Of a stretch of DNA of 64,000 nt, positions 1-11,694 are shown piece by piece. Origin of the DNA: Aradus depressus. Lineage: Eukaryota > Arthropoda > Insecta > Hemiptera > Aradidae. How positions within the stretch are numbered: position 1 is the stretch's first letter; the number at the start of each line of letters is the position of its first letter. Both the position numbers and the translations under genes were made by a program. The stretch is from positions 13,877,079 to 13,941,078 of the forward strand of contig OY759215.1 in NCBI GenBank assembly GCA_963662175.1, in the 5' to 3' direction. The notes beneath the pieces were generated by a model. It was not told the DNA's origin. It saw only the letters and a list, made by a program, of their open reading frames with translations, and made no database searches.

Positions 1-437
1 GGAGGTCCGCCTCGACGTCGTCCAGCCAACGGAGTCTCGGTCCTTCTCTTCTCCTGACACCGCCTGGCCTACCGTAGAGGGCTTGTTTAGGGAGTCTTCC
101 TCCTTCCATTCTCTCTACGTGGCCCAACCAACGTAATCTCGCCTGCTTGATCACGGATACCAGGTCGGGAGACCCAGTGGTCTCTCAACTCTCTGTTCTT
201 CCGGATACGCCATCTGCCGTTCTCAGGTCCATAAATCTTTTTAAGTACTTTCCGTTCCCACAGTAGCAGAGTCTCTTCATTTTCTTTTGTCAACGCCCAA
301 GTTTCACCAGTGTAAGTTACAATTGGACGGACAATGGTTTTATAGACTATTAGCTTGGCCTTCCATGTTAATGTGCGGACCTTGAGTATTCTTTGGACCG
401 CAAATAGACATCTGTTCCCTGCAGCAATGCGTGCTCT
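1..437 (-). pseudogene. Non-LTR retrotransposon reverse-transcriptase C-terminus, degraded, runs off left edge
   Basis: The reverse strand reads R-P-I-V-T-Y-T-G-E-T-W-A-L, then LLLWERKVLKKIYGPENGRW and RKNRELRD, and at the far left R-L-R-W-L-D-D-V-E-A. These match, block for block, the better-preserved copy at 6484-7362. The frame is broken in several places. Homology fades at about 437. Confidence 0.8.
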
Positions 438-446
438 TATAAGGAT

Positions 447-1210
447 AACACCTATTAATTTTACGCGAAATCGGTAGAAAGAAAGAGGGGCTCGACTGAA
501 ATACCCTGTAAAGTGCCGATATATCGATACAAAATGTAGATACTAAAGCCACTATGTAAGTCAAATATTGAGTTTTAGCCTCCCATACGGTCAAATCTCC
601 TCTATAATAAGATAAGGTCCATTTTCCTGTCGGATCCCACAATTGTGATGATGTAGAGAATGGAGAGGGATGCCACTAGGCGTGGAGGGACAGTAGTGAC
701 GGTCCATCTTCTCTATAATAAATGTCAAATTGATCCACTCCACACATGCACTCACCCTTTTCCAAATATAGCAATGTTGCCAACTGGCGTCGTCTCTCCT
801 CTATTCAATATATTCGTCTAGACTCTCGTGTTCTCATATATATATTTTTTTCTCTCCTTTACATGTATATGATTTGAATTTTTTGTATCTCTCATTTGCA
901 TTTACAAGGTATAAAGACAGCGAGAATTTCTTCAGAAAGACAGACTTTCGAAAAATTGAGTTTTGGCGTTGAATGGAATTCGGAATGCGTTCATCCTTCA
1001 CCGCTCAAATTTTTATTGTTATCTGTGCATAAGTTATACCATCTTTGAGATTATTAATTTTCCACGAAATCGACCGAAGGTCAAATAATAAACTCAAATA
1101 TCTTAATAACTTTCAATGTAATGATGTCGATACATCACACAATTTATTATGAGAATTCACAAGCCATAATGTAAGTCAAAAATTGAGTTTTAGCCCAAAT
1201 TGTCAATTGA
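447..1210. repeat. Two diverged copies of a dispersed AT-rich repeat
   Basis: Segments about 447-590 and 1055-1200 both start with TAATTTT..CGAAATCG and end with CACTATGTAAGTCAAA or its variant, then ATTGAGTTTTAGCC; the same tail recurs near 39690-39715. No coding capacity. The copies belong to the family that also borders the assembly gap and lies at 39490-39810. Confidence 0.5.
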
Positions 1211-2179
1211 CTCTGGAAGGAGAGCGAAAGCGTAATCGATTAATTTGTGCTGTGGATGTACAATGCCGGTGGTTTGTCAAGTTTGGTCTTGCACAGAGAA
1301 TGAATGTTCAGTATTGAATAATTTGGTAAACATTTATCTTTTACTTATAATATAGAAACAAAACTAATTGTTTAGCTTCGCATAGTTATTAGCGACACTG
1401 TTCAACGTATTCGTTCCAAATAGTGAAGTTTTTAACTTTCTATATTATGAAGAATCTGTGATGGATGTTATTGTGTGTTGAATAACTCAATACTTGTCAC
1501 TTACATTAAAGGACGTTATTTGATTATTTTTTAGAGTTTTTGATGTCAAGAACAGAGACGTTTTGTCCAATTTGCCTCTTCTGATGGTTAGAATTTCCCT
1601 TTCATCTAAGCCTCTTATTTCCCTACTGTTCTTGAGTTGTTTTCTCTTTCAAAAGAGGTGGATGAAATGTATTGCGCAGCCTTTCCGTTTTTCTTTCATT
1701 AAATAATTAATTGTAGTAATTTAATTTCATCTAATTTTTCTCCCAAATTTCATGAATATTATAAGGTATAAAATGGCATAAATAATTTTAAATTTTGTCA
1801 GAATATATATGTAGATAGCTCCAAGGAAGATTTATTGAACATATTCCTCTTATTATTTGTAAAAGAATTTTCTGAAAGAACATCTATAACTAAACCAAAG
1901 CCATATTGAAAATATTAATGAAAAAATAAATAATTTTCTTGTATTTCTTGTTAAAAGTACCTAATGAATTTTTTCAATTAAAATTTTTTTTGTCTTACGT
2001 GACCACTCCTTTCTTTTTTCTCTGGCTTGAAGTTAATGAAAAATATTTACTAAAAGATCTGTGTTTGATGTCAATGCTACTATTATTTTTTCTTTATTTC
2101 AATTTTCTTTTTACCAATATCTGAACAATTTTGTTGGATCTTTGTCGATATAGTGGAGAGCTAATAAAAATAAATAAAA
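1211..2179. other. AT-rich non-coding stretch
   Basis: No gene, RNA or clear repeat seen. Short open frames here are low-complexity Phe/Leu-rich translations of T-rich DNA. Confidence 0.6.
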
Positions 2180-2315
2180 ACAAAGAGATTGTTTAACTTT
2201 AATTTTGTCTAATTCCACAAAAATACATACAGTCTATTGTATCGGTTTCACTTTGAAATTTGACAATGGCGTTTTTGTGGAATTAGACAATATAAAGGTT
2301 AAACAAGATCTTTGT
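2180..2315. mobile_element. Short hairpin MITE, 136 bp
   Basis: Inverted arms of about 45 bp: ACAAAGAGATTGTTTAACTT at the left and the complement of ACAAAGATCTTGTTTAACCT at the right, with a perfect inner block GTCTAATTCCACAAAAA. No coding sequence. Confidence 0.7.
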
Positions 2316-4187
2316 TGTTTATTTATTCTTTTTATCAGATCAAGACTTATGCCCTTGATGAACGGGTCATATCGCTGTTTATTTTTTAATTAGCACATGC
2401 TACCTACAGGTACAGAACCTAATTAATAACAGACATACATAAAATAGTTATTACAAAATAAAATTACAACTCTAACAAGAGAAAATAATAGGAAAGATAA
2501 AAATAATTAATTGTACACGCTGTTAGCCGATTTAACTGAAAATCAATACGTGTTGTCCTTTTGTGAGTTCTGAAAACACATGTAAAATGTTATGTTTACA
2601 GATTGACAGTTTTTTGTCCATATATTTATCTAGATAACACAGAAAGTTACACATAGTTAGCATAAATATACAAACAAAAACAAGAAAAATTTAAATAATA
2701 ATTAAATTAAATAAACAAAGATAATGTAACGTTTAATTGAATAATTAAATGTTATCTGCAGTCAACACTGCGAGTACTCCGCATACCTAAATTGATTTTT
2801 TTTTTTTTTGTTAACAAGGATAATAATAATTTTTTAGGATGAAATAAAGAATTAAAAAAATAAATAAAAAGTGAAGGAGAAAAAAAAATAAAAAATATTT
2901 AAAAAATAAATAAATATAAAATGAAATAATAATAATAATGGTGATAAGTGTTTTTGTGATACTACACTTGAGAGAGAGTATTGGACAGTTCACAACAAGA
3001 TGTCCTGAGCTAGTCTGGCTTTGAGATTGACAATAATTTTTTCTTTCTTCATTTTTTGAATGTGGAGGTCGAAAAACATGAAATTCCGGAGTGAACTCTC
3101 TAATATTTGACCGATTATATAACTTCCCCTGTACTTCGTATAGTTGAGGTACATAGACTGAGACAAAATGAGCTGACTTTCAGAACACCGCCATGGGGCT
3201 TCCTCATATAAATTAAAGGTTTTCTCTCTTAAAAATGTGTGATATAGTTTGAATTTGAGTTAGATTTACGATGTGGAATTCGCCTGAATGCCAGACAATC
3301 GAATGCTTTGTCAGTGTTCAAAAGAAATATATATATATTTTATTAGAATGGCCCAACTTGAAGTAAAGGCTATGTATGTGTCATCCAGAATGTGAAGCGG
3401 CGCCATTGGGGAGAGGAGAGGAGGAATTTACCAAATAATATGTGACATATTTTCTTGTAGGGTTCTGTAAGTCCAAAAACACATAACTTTCACTAAGGGG
3501 TGAGGGTGAAGAGAGAAAAACATTTTATTCCTTATATCTTAGGGATGAAAAAAGTCGCAAACAAATTATAATTCGCTGGCTGAAACATTCGTTTTCTGTT
3601 CATTGAAAGGCATGTACCAGTGCCAGGTAGAAATTTTAATTATAAACATAAGAAAAAAACAAAAAAAATAAGTGTGAGGCAAGTGGAACGGGCGTTTGAG
3701 GTAAGGTGCGGCCTCTGGGACGTTTAGCGTTTTTAGGTTTTCCACCTGTAGGGTTACCGGAGGGGACTGGCAGCTAGCGAAGCAAACAGGGCCCACCGCG
3801 AGCTTGGTGGGAACCCAGATTTCATAAGACAATAAAAACGCTAAGCGTCCCATATGCATATGAGATGAATAATAATAATTAAAAAAAAAAAATAAATAAA
3901 AATAACACAAATGAAAATCCCCAGTATTAAGAAATACGATAGTATTGTTTTTAATTATAAATATTTTATATTTATATTCCATTAAGATGTCTTCTTTCTC
4001 ATTTTCAGGTCATAAAGTATACTTCTTTCAGAAAATGAGGAACACTGTTTAATGAATCGACATTTTTCCTTCTTCCTGGTATCGTAATCATGACTATTAT
4101 TGTTGAGAGGGAAAATATTTATATTTTTTTAATGACTATTAATGCTTCAAATATAAGTAATAATAATAATAGTAATAGCTAATAAAT
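2316..4187. other. Non-coding, AT-rich, with a repeat copy near 3060-3170
   Basis: About 3065-3145 is the reverse complement of the dispersed repeat with TATAGGGGAAGTTAT ends seen at 36646. A GC-richer patch at 3690-3830 is unidentified. The 138-residue reverse frame at 3566-3982 is a low-complexity chance frame. Confidence 0.5.
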
Positions 4188-4398
4188 GTACCCTCCTCCT
4201 GTACGGGTGTGAGGTGTGGGGTTCCAATTCAAAAATGAAAGTGAATACAAACCTTCCAAAATAGGGTGACGAGGATGGCGGCGGACGCCCCCTGGTTCGT
4301 TCGAAACTCCCAGTTACACAGGGAGCTACATCTTGAGACCATAGACGACTTCATCAGGAGGAAATTCAGGAAATATCACGATAACTTAATCAGTTAAA
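4188..4398 (+). pseudogene. Jockey-type LINE reverse-transcriptase C-terminus, fragment with frameshift
   Basis: The forward strand reads L-L-L-Y-G-C-E-V-W-G-S then, after a frame change, QNRVTRMAADAPWFVRNSQL and HRELHLETIDDFIRRKFRKY. This is the conserved tail of Jockey-like elements (YG..VW, then a APW+.RN..LH.(D/E)L block). Isolated fragment; the rest is missing. Confidence 0.7.
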
Positions 4399-4458
4399 GG
4401 TGCTAGAATATTTAAGTAAGGGATGCGTTCCGAAACACTTCGTTTAAAACTGCGTCTG

Positions 4459-4570
4459 TTGGCCACCCTATTATATCTGGTTCTCCAAATGTTGTAGTAT
4501 TAGGGGCGGTAGGATGGTGGCTGGAAAGTGTGTCAAGTTGGCCCCCTATTATATCTGGTTCTCCAAATGA
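4459..4570. repeat. Direct repeat pair around GTTGGCC-CCTATTATATCTGG
   Basis: The block GTTGGCC(A)CCCTATTATATCTGGTTCTCCAAATG occurs at about 4459-4492 and again at about 4535-4568, about 77 bp apart, nearly identical. Could be a local duplication. Confidence 0.7.
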
Positions 4571-6035
4571 TATCTCTCTCCTTTTCCCTTTTATTGCGGT
4601 GACATGGTTTTCCACCCCGCCTTTCTCACCCCGACCCAACCATTTATTCTTACACCCTCCCTCTGGAAAATTTCCTCGTGACCCAATTATGCGACCCCTT
4701 TTAGCGGATTTTGTTGCCTTTCTCTCAACTCTATTTTAAATGTTCTTTTAGTATTTATTTAGAGAGACAGGGAATTTATTATTTATTTATTTTATTTTAT
4801 TTTTTCAAAATTATAATGAGTAGAAGAAAAAGTATTCATTGTCTTATGGGCACACCCATTGTGAAAAAATAAGGGAATAATGTATTGGGTGTTTCGTGAA
4901 CCATAATTTTCGAAAGAGCTCAACTGTGATCGTGCCAATTTTTATGTAGGTTTTAAAACATATTATACAAGGCAAAACTATCATTCCTGTAAGTCTCAAT
5001 TAGAAAATTGTGCTTTTAAAAATTTTCTGATGTGTCTGAAATGAAGCTCTTTTTTTTTGACGTATGAAATGCTCAAAGAGCATTCCAGTTGATTCAAAAG
5101 CATATTAATGTGTTGTTAAGTCATAATATAAATCTTATCCGAAGAGATAGAAAATGCCCGAGGCGATTGGAGAGCGATGCGATCTCGTGCGGAACCTCTT
5201 GATTTTGATATTAAGCTTTTTTTTAATTTTATATTTATTCATTATTACAGTATCGACCTCCCGCCAAATTGAAATAGTACAAATGATATTAGAGATAAAA
5301 ATGAGTATTTTCGTATTACATAATAAATATTCAATAAAACAAATACATTTATTAATACAAATAAATTATATTTAGATATATATAAGACAGCGTAGCGTAT
5401 ATGTACGATGTCGGTAGCCAAAATTTAGTGCTCCCACAGTAGAGTTTGGCTTATGGCCACCAGAGCGACAAAAGAGCGCTCTGGTAGTAGGCGATATGAC
5501 CTCGTAGTTAAAGTCTGGACGTGAGTCACAATAACTAAGTAATTATAAAGTAACAGAGGAAAAAATGTGTTACATTTCTCCTGGAATTTATTATTTTCCT
5601 CATTTTTAAATGTTAAGACATGATAATAATTTTAACCATTTTGTGCAAATGATTTGATTATTGACAGTAAAGTTTCTCAACATCCGGGGTATGATTGAAG
5701 AATAAGTATAATACATTTTGATAAATAAAAATAATCTCGAAGGCATAACTGACAAATAGTTCTCATTTTCATCTTCGTAAAAAGAAATGTATCTTCATTA
5801 ACGCTGTTCTTTATTATTGTATTTCTGCGGATTTTATTAATATCATTAGTTCATGTCCTCAGAACTACACCCACCACATATACAATTGTTTTTGTTACAT
5901 TACACCATATTGTTCAACTTGCTACACTCAAAATAATTTCCTTCCCACTTGAGCTGGAATTCTTCTATAAATTATTATATTTTATATTGTTTTAATTGTG
6001 TTAAGTTCGGGGTTTACACAATCTATCTGATTATT
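4571..6035. other. AT-rich non-coding stretch
   Basis: Apart from the SINE fragment at 5400-5540, I see no gene or recognisable element. Confidence 0.55.
5400..5540 (+). repeat. tRNA-derived SINE copy, 3' part, internally deleted
   Basis: Shares GTACGATGTC, CAAAATTTAG, CCACCAGAGCGAC, AAAGAGCGCTCTGGTAGTAG, GCGATATGACCTCGTAGTTA and the 3' end GAGTCACAATAACTAA with the other copies. The tRNA-like head is absent. Confidence 0.85.
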
Positions 6036-6457
6036 GTGTACTAGTCCAAGCTCCCATGGCACAAACCCCATCGAACACTTCAAATTTGAAAAGTGAAAAT
6101 GTTATGGAAAACATGTTACGCCCGCCAGACTAGTAAAAATAGGTTAATTGCTATGCATTTTTGAAATTAGCTAAAAATAGAATTCATTTTTTAAAACACC
6201 TGCTTGAAATTTACACAATCTATGGTAAATAATTTATCGTTTAAAAAAAATTGGTCTGCATGACAATTATTGTTAATTAATCTAACAGACCTTTTCTTAT
6301 AAATTATTTTTTTCGTGAAACCACTTCATAACACTTTCCTGTTTTTTTTTAAGAAGTTTGAGATCTCCCCTGTCTATTAAAATTTGTCTGGCTGGAAGTT
6401 TTTGTTAATTAACTTGTCAGACTTAATTTTGAATACAAAGCATCTTTGCATGAGATA

Positions 6458-7362
6458 CTCACTTTACTTTACTTTCCCTGGCGCTACGGTCCTCGTAGAA
6501 CCTGGGCCTCCGCAACAATCTTCCGCCATTCTACTCTATCCTCGGCCTCCCGTCTCCATCTTCTCACACCCATCGTTCTGAGGTCTCCCTCCACGTCCTC
6601 CAGCCAACGTAAGCGGGGTCTACCTCTTCTTCTTTGTCCTCCCGGGTGTCCCTCCAGTATCCTCCTCGGCAATATATCTGGTTGCATCCTCTGTAAATGC
6701 CCCAACCATCGGAGCCGTCCCTGCTTCACTAAGGCCACCAGGTCCGGGCTCTTGTACAGGTCCCTCAGCTCCCCATTGGTCCGTATCCTCCGTCTATCCG
6801 CCTCTGGAGTAGGGCCGTATATCTTTCTCAATACCTTCCTCTCCCACGTATTGAGTAAGACTTCGTCCCTCCTAGTCAGGACCCAGGTTTCACTCGCATA
6901 TGTGACGACCGGTCTCAGGACTGTTTTATAAATTGTTATTTTGGCGTCTCGGGACACAGTCCTCGATCCGAGCACCTTCTGCAGTGACCGGTAGCATCTA
7001 TTCCCGGCCGTTATCCTCGCTTTGATGTCTTCTTTAACGTCGTTCCTTTCCGTGACAACGGCCCCCAGGTACTCGAAGCTATCCACCCGGTCAAACCTGC
7101 AACCTCCAAGTACGAGTTCCTTCTCTTTGACTTCTTTCCTCGTGGTTCTCATGTACTTGGTTTTGCCCTCGTTGACAAGAATACCAAGCTTCCTGGACTC
7201 CTCGTCACATTCCTGGAACGCCCCCGCCAATGCAGCTTTCGTTCGTCCGGTTATGACCACGTCGTCCGCATATGCGAGATGCTGACTGAGCCTGTTATAT
7301 ATAGTGCCATCAGGATTTGTACGGATGCCCCTAATAGCTTTCTCCAGTGTTATATTGAAGAG
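6458..7362 (-). mobile_element. 5'-truncated non-LTR retrotransposon, with target-site duplication
   Basis: About 905 bp, reverse orientation. The 13-bp direct repeat TTTGCATGAGATA lies at 6445-6457 and again at 7363-7375, marking the insertion. On its own strand the 3' end is a short repeat (AAAGTAAAGTAAAGT) in place of a poly-A tail, as in RTE-like elements. The insertion lies in the loop of the foldback element. Confidence 0.9.
6484..7362 (-). pseudogene. Reverse transcriptase C-terminal part of the truncated LINE
   Basis: Open from the truncation point to a stop at 6484. Contains the polymerase active-site box Y-A-D-D (LAYADDVVITGRT, about 7240-7280), then RPVVTYASETWVLTRRDEVL and LNTWERKVLRKIYGPTPEAD, LRWLGHLQRM, and RRGRPRLRWLEDV near the end. 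Family: endonuclease-reverse transcriptase LINEs common in insects (RTE-like is my best guess). The endonuclease and most of the polymerase are missing, so it is not functional. Confidence 0.88.
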
Positions 7363-7722
7363 TTTGCATGAGATAGTTGTCTCATAATACTTCCTTAAAA
7401 AAACAAAAATTAAGATAAAAATTATTTTTATGTAAAAATATTAATTTATAAAAAAAGGTCTGTTAACTAACAAAAATTTCCAGCCAATCCAGACAATTTT
7501 TTTCAAAAACTATACATTATTTACCCATAGATTGTATAAATTTCAAGCAGGTGTTTTGAAAAATAAATTATTTTTTTTTTGTGCTAATATCAAAAATTCA
7601 TTAAAAATATCAATTAACTAACATTTACTAGTCTGGCGGGAGTAATATGTTTTTTACACGTTTTTCTCCTCTCAAATTTGAGGTGTTTTACCTCTTTGTG
7701 CCATGGGAGCTTGGACTATACA

Positions 7723-8709
7723 GAATGTGTTGTGAAAAGAATTGTTGTACCAAATCCCATTTTGGTAAAAAATTGAAATAAGCGAATATTGATATGAGAT
7801 AAATCTCCACTTTAAAGTGGATAATAATTCCAAGCTGTTAGATATTCCAAGATTTATTGTACTGGATATCATTTTGAAGGAACTGTTTTACATACATTTG
7901 AATTGTGAGCCTCTCTTCTGAATGAAATAGTCACCCATCAATGTCAATTCTGGTCCCATTTATTGTATTAAACAGCCATTTTATTTGGCCGAGTCGCTGA
8001 ACCAATTTCTATAACAACGCCCAATCTGTATAACTACGTTCTACTTTCTTATAGTTAGGTTAAGTCCATATATTTTCCAAAATACACTTGTATAATTGTG
8101 TGCTCATGTTATGTTGAAAATATGTGTGGGGCAAACACTTTCTTCATCTTTGATATTCTTCCTATCTGGGTGGGTATCCATGTTGAATTTAAAAAAATCT
8201 TAGAATCGGAGGTGCAGCACATGTAAGCGATGATGTCTCACAAAATTTCAGGCACATTGAGAATTATTTGTTAACTTTCTCTCAATAATAAGACGAAGAT
8301 GTGTGAGTGTCGCTCAAACTTGGATTCCGCTCTTTCTGTTCATAGGGAACTATATTTTTTTTCTAATTTTCTGAAAAGCCTTAATGTTTATAAATAAATC
8401 TATAAATAAAAGTTTTTTTGGAGGGGGGGGGAGGGGGGGGGGGGGGGAGGAAAATACAAATGCTCCTTTATTATTCTTTATATTTCTATACTGAATTTAT
8501 TTTTTTAAGCATTCACCCACAACAGGATCATTTTTTTTGACGCTATATAACCAATACAAGACTTGGTTGCCAAAAAAATGTACTGAAAGGGTAAATATAT
8601 TGAAAACAAAAGTTGTTAATGCCCACCACTGGTCATAGGAATAAATAAATTTAAATAGATTGGGAAGGCTTACACTTAGGGACCTAAGCATCCAGCGCTT
8701 TTAACCTTT
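7723..8709. other. Non-coding AT-rich stretch with a G-rich tract
   Basis: No gene seen. Positions 8420-8450 are almost pure G (31 bases with A interruptions). Confidence 0.6.
8420..8450 (+). repeat. Poly-G tract
   Basis: Runs of 9, 15 and shorter Gs broken by single A bases. Simple repeat; length may be unreliable in the assembly. Confidence 0.9.
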
Positions 8710-8870
8710 CCCTGTCTGGCATCGCACAGGTTTGGACCATCGCTTAACGTCCCATCCGAAGGAAAGCGTGCTCAAGGTTTTTTTATCTCTCAGATAAAAA
8801 ATCTAAACCTTGACCAAGTTTCGAATTCGCAATCTCAAGCCCAGGAGGTTAGCAGGCTACTGTAGTATCA
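8710..8870 (-). repeat. tRNA-derived SINE copy, 5' part, diverged
   Basis: Reverse strand carries the SINE head with a degraded B box (AGTTTCGAATTCGC region) and the block complementary to CATCGCTTAACGTCCCATCC. The 3' half is missing. Confidence 0.75.
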
Positions 8871-9199
8871 TAGCTAAATATTATAAAATGGAGAAACATG
8901 AGCTCAACTCATGGTTTTTTTCTTTCTTTCAAAATACATCTAGGCAAGAGTTGAGCGTCTGAATGAACTTCTAAATTAAGGTAAATGAGCGACCCGGTAT
9001 GCAGCATGCTAATGGGAAAAGAGATTAACGGATTAGAATTCAAATTGGATGTGGGCTGGGATGGGGTCCAATCATCCCCTTTCAGAGGGGTGTCCTCATT
9101 CATTCTCAATAGAGCCTCCCAACCAGTAATACTAATAGCAAGGGCAACATATCAATGACGAGTATATTCTCATTAGTATTAACATTTTTAGGTGCACCT

Positions 9200-9460
9200 T
9201 GCACATGTGCATCATCACCAGTCCGTTGTGAGCTCGGGATCAAAGTGGGGCTTAAGCAAGGCTATGGCGGGTTGGGGGCGATCGACGGTCGCTTTCTTCC
9301 GCTCCCGCCAGGAACCGGCGAACTGAGTAATCGGTCTCCGTCACCAACTTCAGCGGGTTCAGTCCCAGGTATGGTCCGGTCCCAAGAATCAACTTCACCC
9401 CTGGCCTGATCATACAGCGTACATTCGAGTAATACATGTTTTGCAGTCTCGAGGCCCCCG
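9200..9460 (-). pseudogene. LINE C-terminal fragment, frameshifted
   Basis: Reverse strand reads ETAKHVLLECTLYDQARGEV, matching the ET..H.L..C..Y...R block found after the reverse transcriptase of many insect non-LTR elements (Jockey, R1 and relatives). A second frame continues with LVTETDYSVRRFLAGAEE, so at least one frameshift. No intact protein. Confidence 0.65.
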
Positions 9461-9699
9461 CATTAACAATTCTGGTTATTCTCCCTTTTATTGTTATTCA
9501 TTTATTTACATATTTACAACGGTATAACATTTGCCATTAGCAATTGCGATAAGTTGTGCAGTGTCAAGTGCATGGCTGTACTGCTGAGGTACGTGACGAA
9601 AGAGGAGTCCAGGCTTATCCTGGAGAAGGTCCCTCTGCCATACCCGCTTGAAGGCGTCGTGGCGGATTTGTGTGGAGGGTGTTTGACGATAATTGTTGT

Positions 9700-9945
9700 A
9701 TAAGAGGATTGGTCATCACGCCAATTTGTCATGATAATTCTGAAAGTGTGTCTTGATAACAGAGGGTACAAATGGGATGTTGAGTTCATTATGCAATGTA
9801 AGATTGGAAACGTAAAATGGCGCATCGGCAGAGTGGCATAGTACAATGGATTGTAGTGACTGACTCCCTTTTAAAGAAGAAGAGTTTGAAGTTGAAATCT
9901 CCATGACCTGATAATATCTGGGACCCACATAGAGGCGTACCCGGT
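9700..9945 (-). pseudogene. Jockey-type LINE C-terminus fragment
   Basis: Reverse strand reads LQSIVLCHSADAPFYVSNLT then LHNELNIPFVPSVIKTHFQN, the same block as at 4188-4398 (ADAPW-..N..LH.(D/E)L). Two overlapping frames share the homology, so it is frameshifted. Together with the 9200-9460 piece it marks a LINE graveyard on the minus strand. Confidence 0.7.
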
Positions 9946-11259
9946 TGTCCGGAAAGTATTGTTACGAACTGAATCATTTATGTTTGCCAGTCATTTCATG
10001 TATTCATTGATCTAGAATGACCCGGGGCTAATTCCATTTTGGAACCTTAATATTCGACTTACCATTCATTGTTAATTGTTTATTGAATTTACGCGTATGT
10101 GCATCTGTTTATTTTCATTCAGATAATCTGTTCTGGACATTTTGTGTTTAAAAAAAATCTTTTAAAGTTATTTTAATGTTGTGATTCATCTAAAAGATTG
10201 TTTTAGATCAAGTTATCACTGGTGGACCTTCCTGACGGTTCCGAGCTCATTTAAATTTGACAAATAAGTATTTACAGAATGTTATAGATTTTACTAAATT
10301 CTATATAAATATCGGCTAAGAGAGATTGAGACAGTAAGCTGTTTAATGGATTGGTTAGTTTTCAGTGACCAGTTGATCAGTTAAGATGTAAATCGTTGTT
10401 TTATTTGTTTTATAGTAACTTTTTTTCCTCAATTTCATTGACAATTTTTCAACTATGAGAACACGATGAGAAAATATGAACACAAAAAATTGGGTCATTT
10501 GATGAAACGCCTGGTCAGCACCACCGTCTCCTCAGGGGTCCTCCTCAGGAAGGAGGTCACGCTTCCAATGAGAATTCTGTCGTCGAGATGGGCTGCCCGA
10601 ATTTACGAATATTATTCTCATATATTTCTTTTGTATGATCGATCGGGAAGGTAATTATTTCTCAAGATGAACTTGGAACCTGATAGACCCACTTTTCGTA
10701 GCTTACCTAAAACGATTTTGGTTCTCACCGGAGTAGAGAAACCTGAACTTTTCTAAAAGTGTAAAATATATCAATGACAACAATTTAATAATGAATGAAA
10801 AAAACAGAATTGACATAACCATAAGTTACTAATGACAATTGATTCACCTATCACTGTGAAGTAAACAAATTTAGACTTTTCAAGTAATGGCATAAGGTAC
10901 TTTCAAAAAGCATCATTTTGAAGGGACTATGAAATCTCTTTTTTGAGCATTTTAATAAAAATAATTTTTTATTTATTTTCTTTTTCAGGGAGAAAACATT
11001 TTGCACAAGGAAGGTGTCAAGAGCAACGTGATCCAATCTTTGTAATTTTCATTGCCTTCTGAAAACTACTCATTGATAAGGTTAGTATAACTATAATTTT
11101 TTTTTTCTTTTTTAAATAGAATGAAAGGAACGGAAGATTTAAATTAATTATTAATTGATAGTTTTTTTTTTTTTTTTAAGCATTAACTAATATTTTATTG
11201 TGATTTATTTTGTTGAATTAGGAACACTATTCAAACTTTCCAAAGTCTATTGAGAGATC
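9946..11259. other. Non-coding stretch
   Basis: No recognisable gene. A GC-richer patch at about 10505-10605 has short open frames on both strands that I could not identify. Confidence 0.5.
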
Positions 11260-11262
11260 TAA

Positions 11263-11691
11263 AGGTCCCCATACACGATCAAACAATTTGCGCAACGACT
11301 GTGTTTGTACAACACCATGTTTGCGCAAACACTGCTCGAGAAGATGCCCGACACTGAAGCTGCTTGCGCCGCTGTAGTTATTGCATGTTTGACGGAAAAG
11401 AAAAAAAAACTAAAACGAAGAAGAAACCAGAGAATCTGGATGAAGGAATGGTTGAAGTCTTAATAAACCGGACACAGGTAGATAACAGGAGAGTTCTTTC
11501 CTCGGCCAACTATCGTCAAACACTGCCATAGATGTGGAAATCGCTTATCAAGCGCTGAGTTTGCGCAACTTATTTCGGTCGACCGATTTGTTTCAAACTG
11601 TTCTGCAACTAGTCAATCCGTGCCATACACCATAAAAATGTTTTTGCAAAACCCTTTCAAGTGCAAATTGTTTGATCGTGTTCGGGGGCCT
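11263..11691 (+). mobile_element. PIF/Harbinger-type non-autonomous element, 429 bp
   Basis: Inverted ends AGGTCCCCATACACGATCAA and the complement of the right end AGGCCCCCGAACACGATCAA, with TAA on both sides (11260-11262 and 11692-11694), the 3-bp duplication typical of Harbinger elements. Inside, the forward strand reads EAACAAVVIACLTEKKKKLK then RRRNQRIWMKEWLKS before a stop, resembling the N-terminus of Harbinger nucleases. A deletion derivative. Confidence 0.78.
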
Positions 11692-11694
11692 TAA

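Larger units (their letters stand above)
6036..7722. mobile_element. Foldback element with long inverted arms, split by a LINE
   Basis: Left arm about 6036-6444, right arm about 7376-7722, reverse complements of each other. Matching blocks: AGTCCAAGCTCCCATGGCAC with GTGCCATGGGAGCTTGGACT; CGCCAGACTAGT with ACTAGTCTGGCG; ACACCTGCTTGAAATTTA with its complement at about 7540. A related block (GTCTG..TTTTTGTTAATTAA) occurs twice in the left arm. Without the LINE the element is about 750 bp. No coding sequence of its own. Confidence 0.8.

Noticed and set aside
3566..3982. 138-residue reverse open frame
   Set aside because: Phe/Tyr/Asn-rich low-complexity ends, no domain or motif, overlaps a dispersed-repeat region; best explained as a chance frame.
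9491..9703. Forward frame with RYVTKEESRLILEKV as a retrovirus-like integrase piece
   Set aside because: The similarity is only a short impression, and the reverse strand of the adjoining region gives a clearer Jockey-type match.
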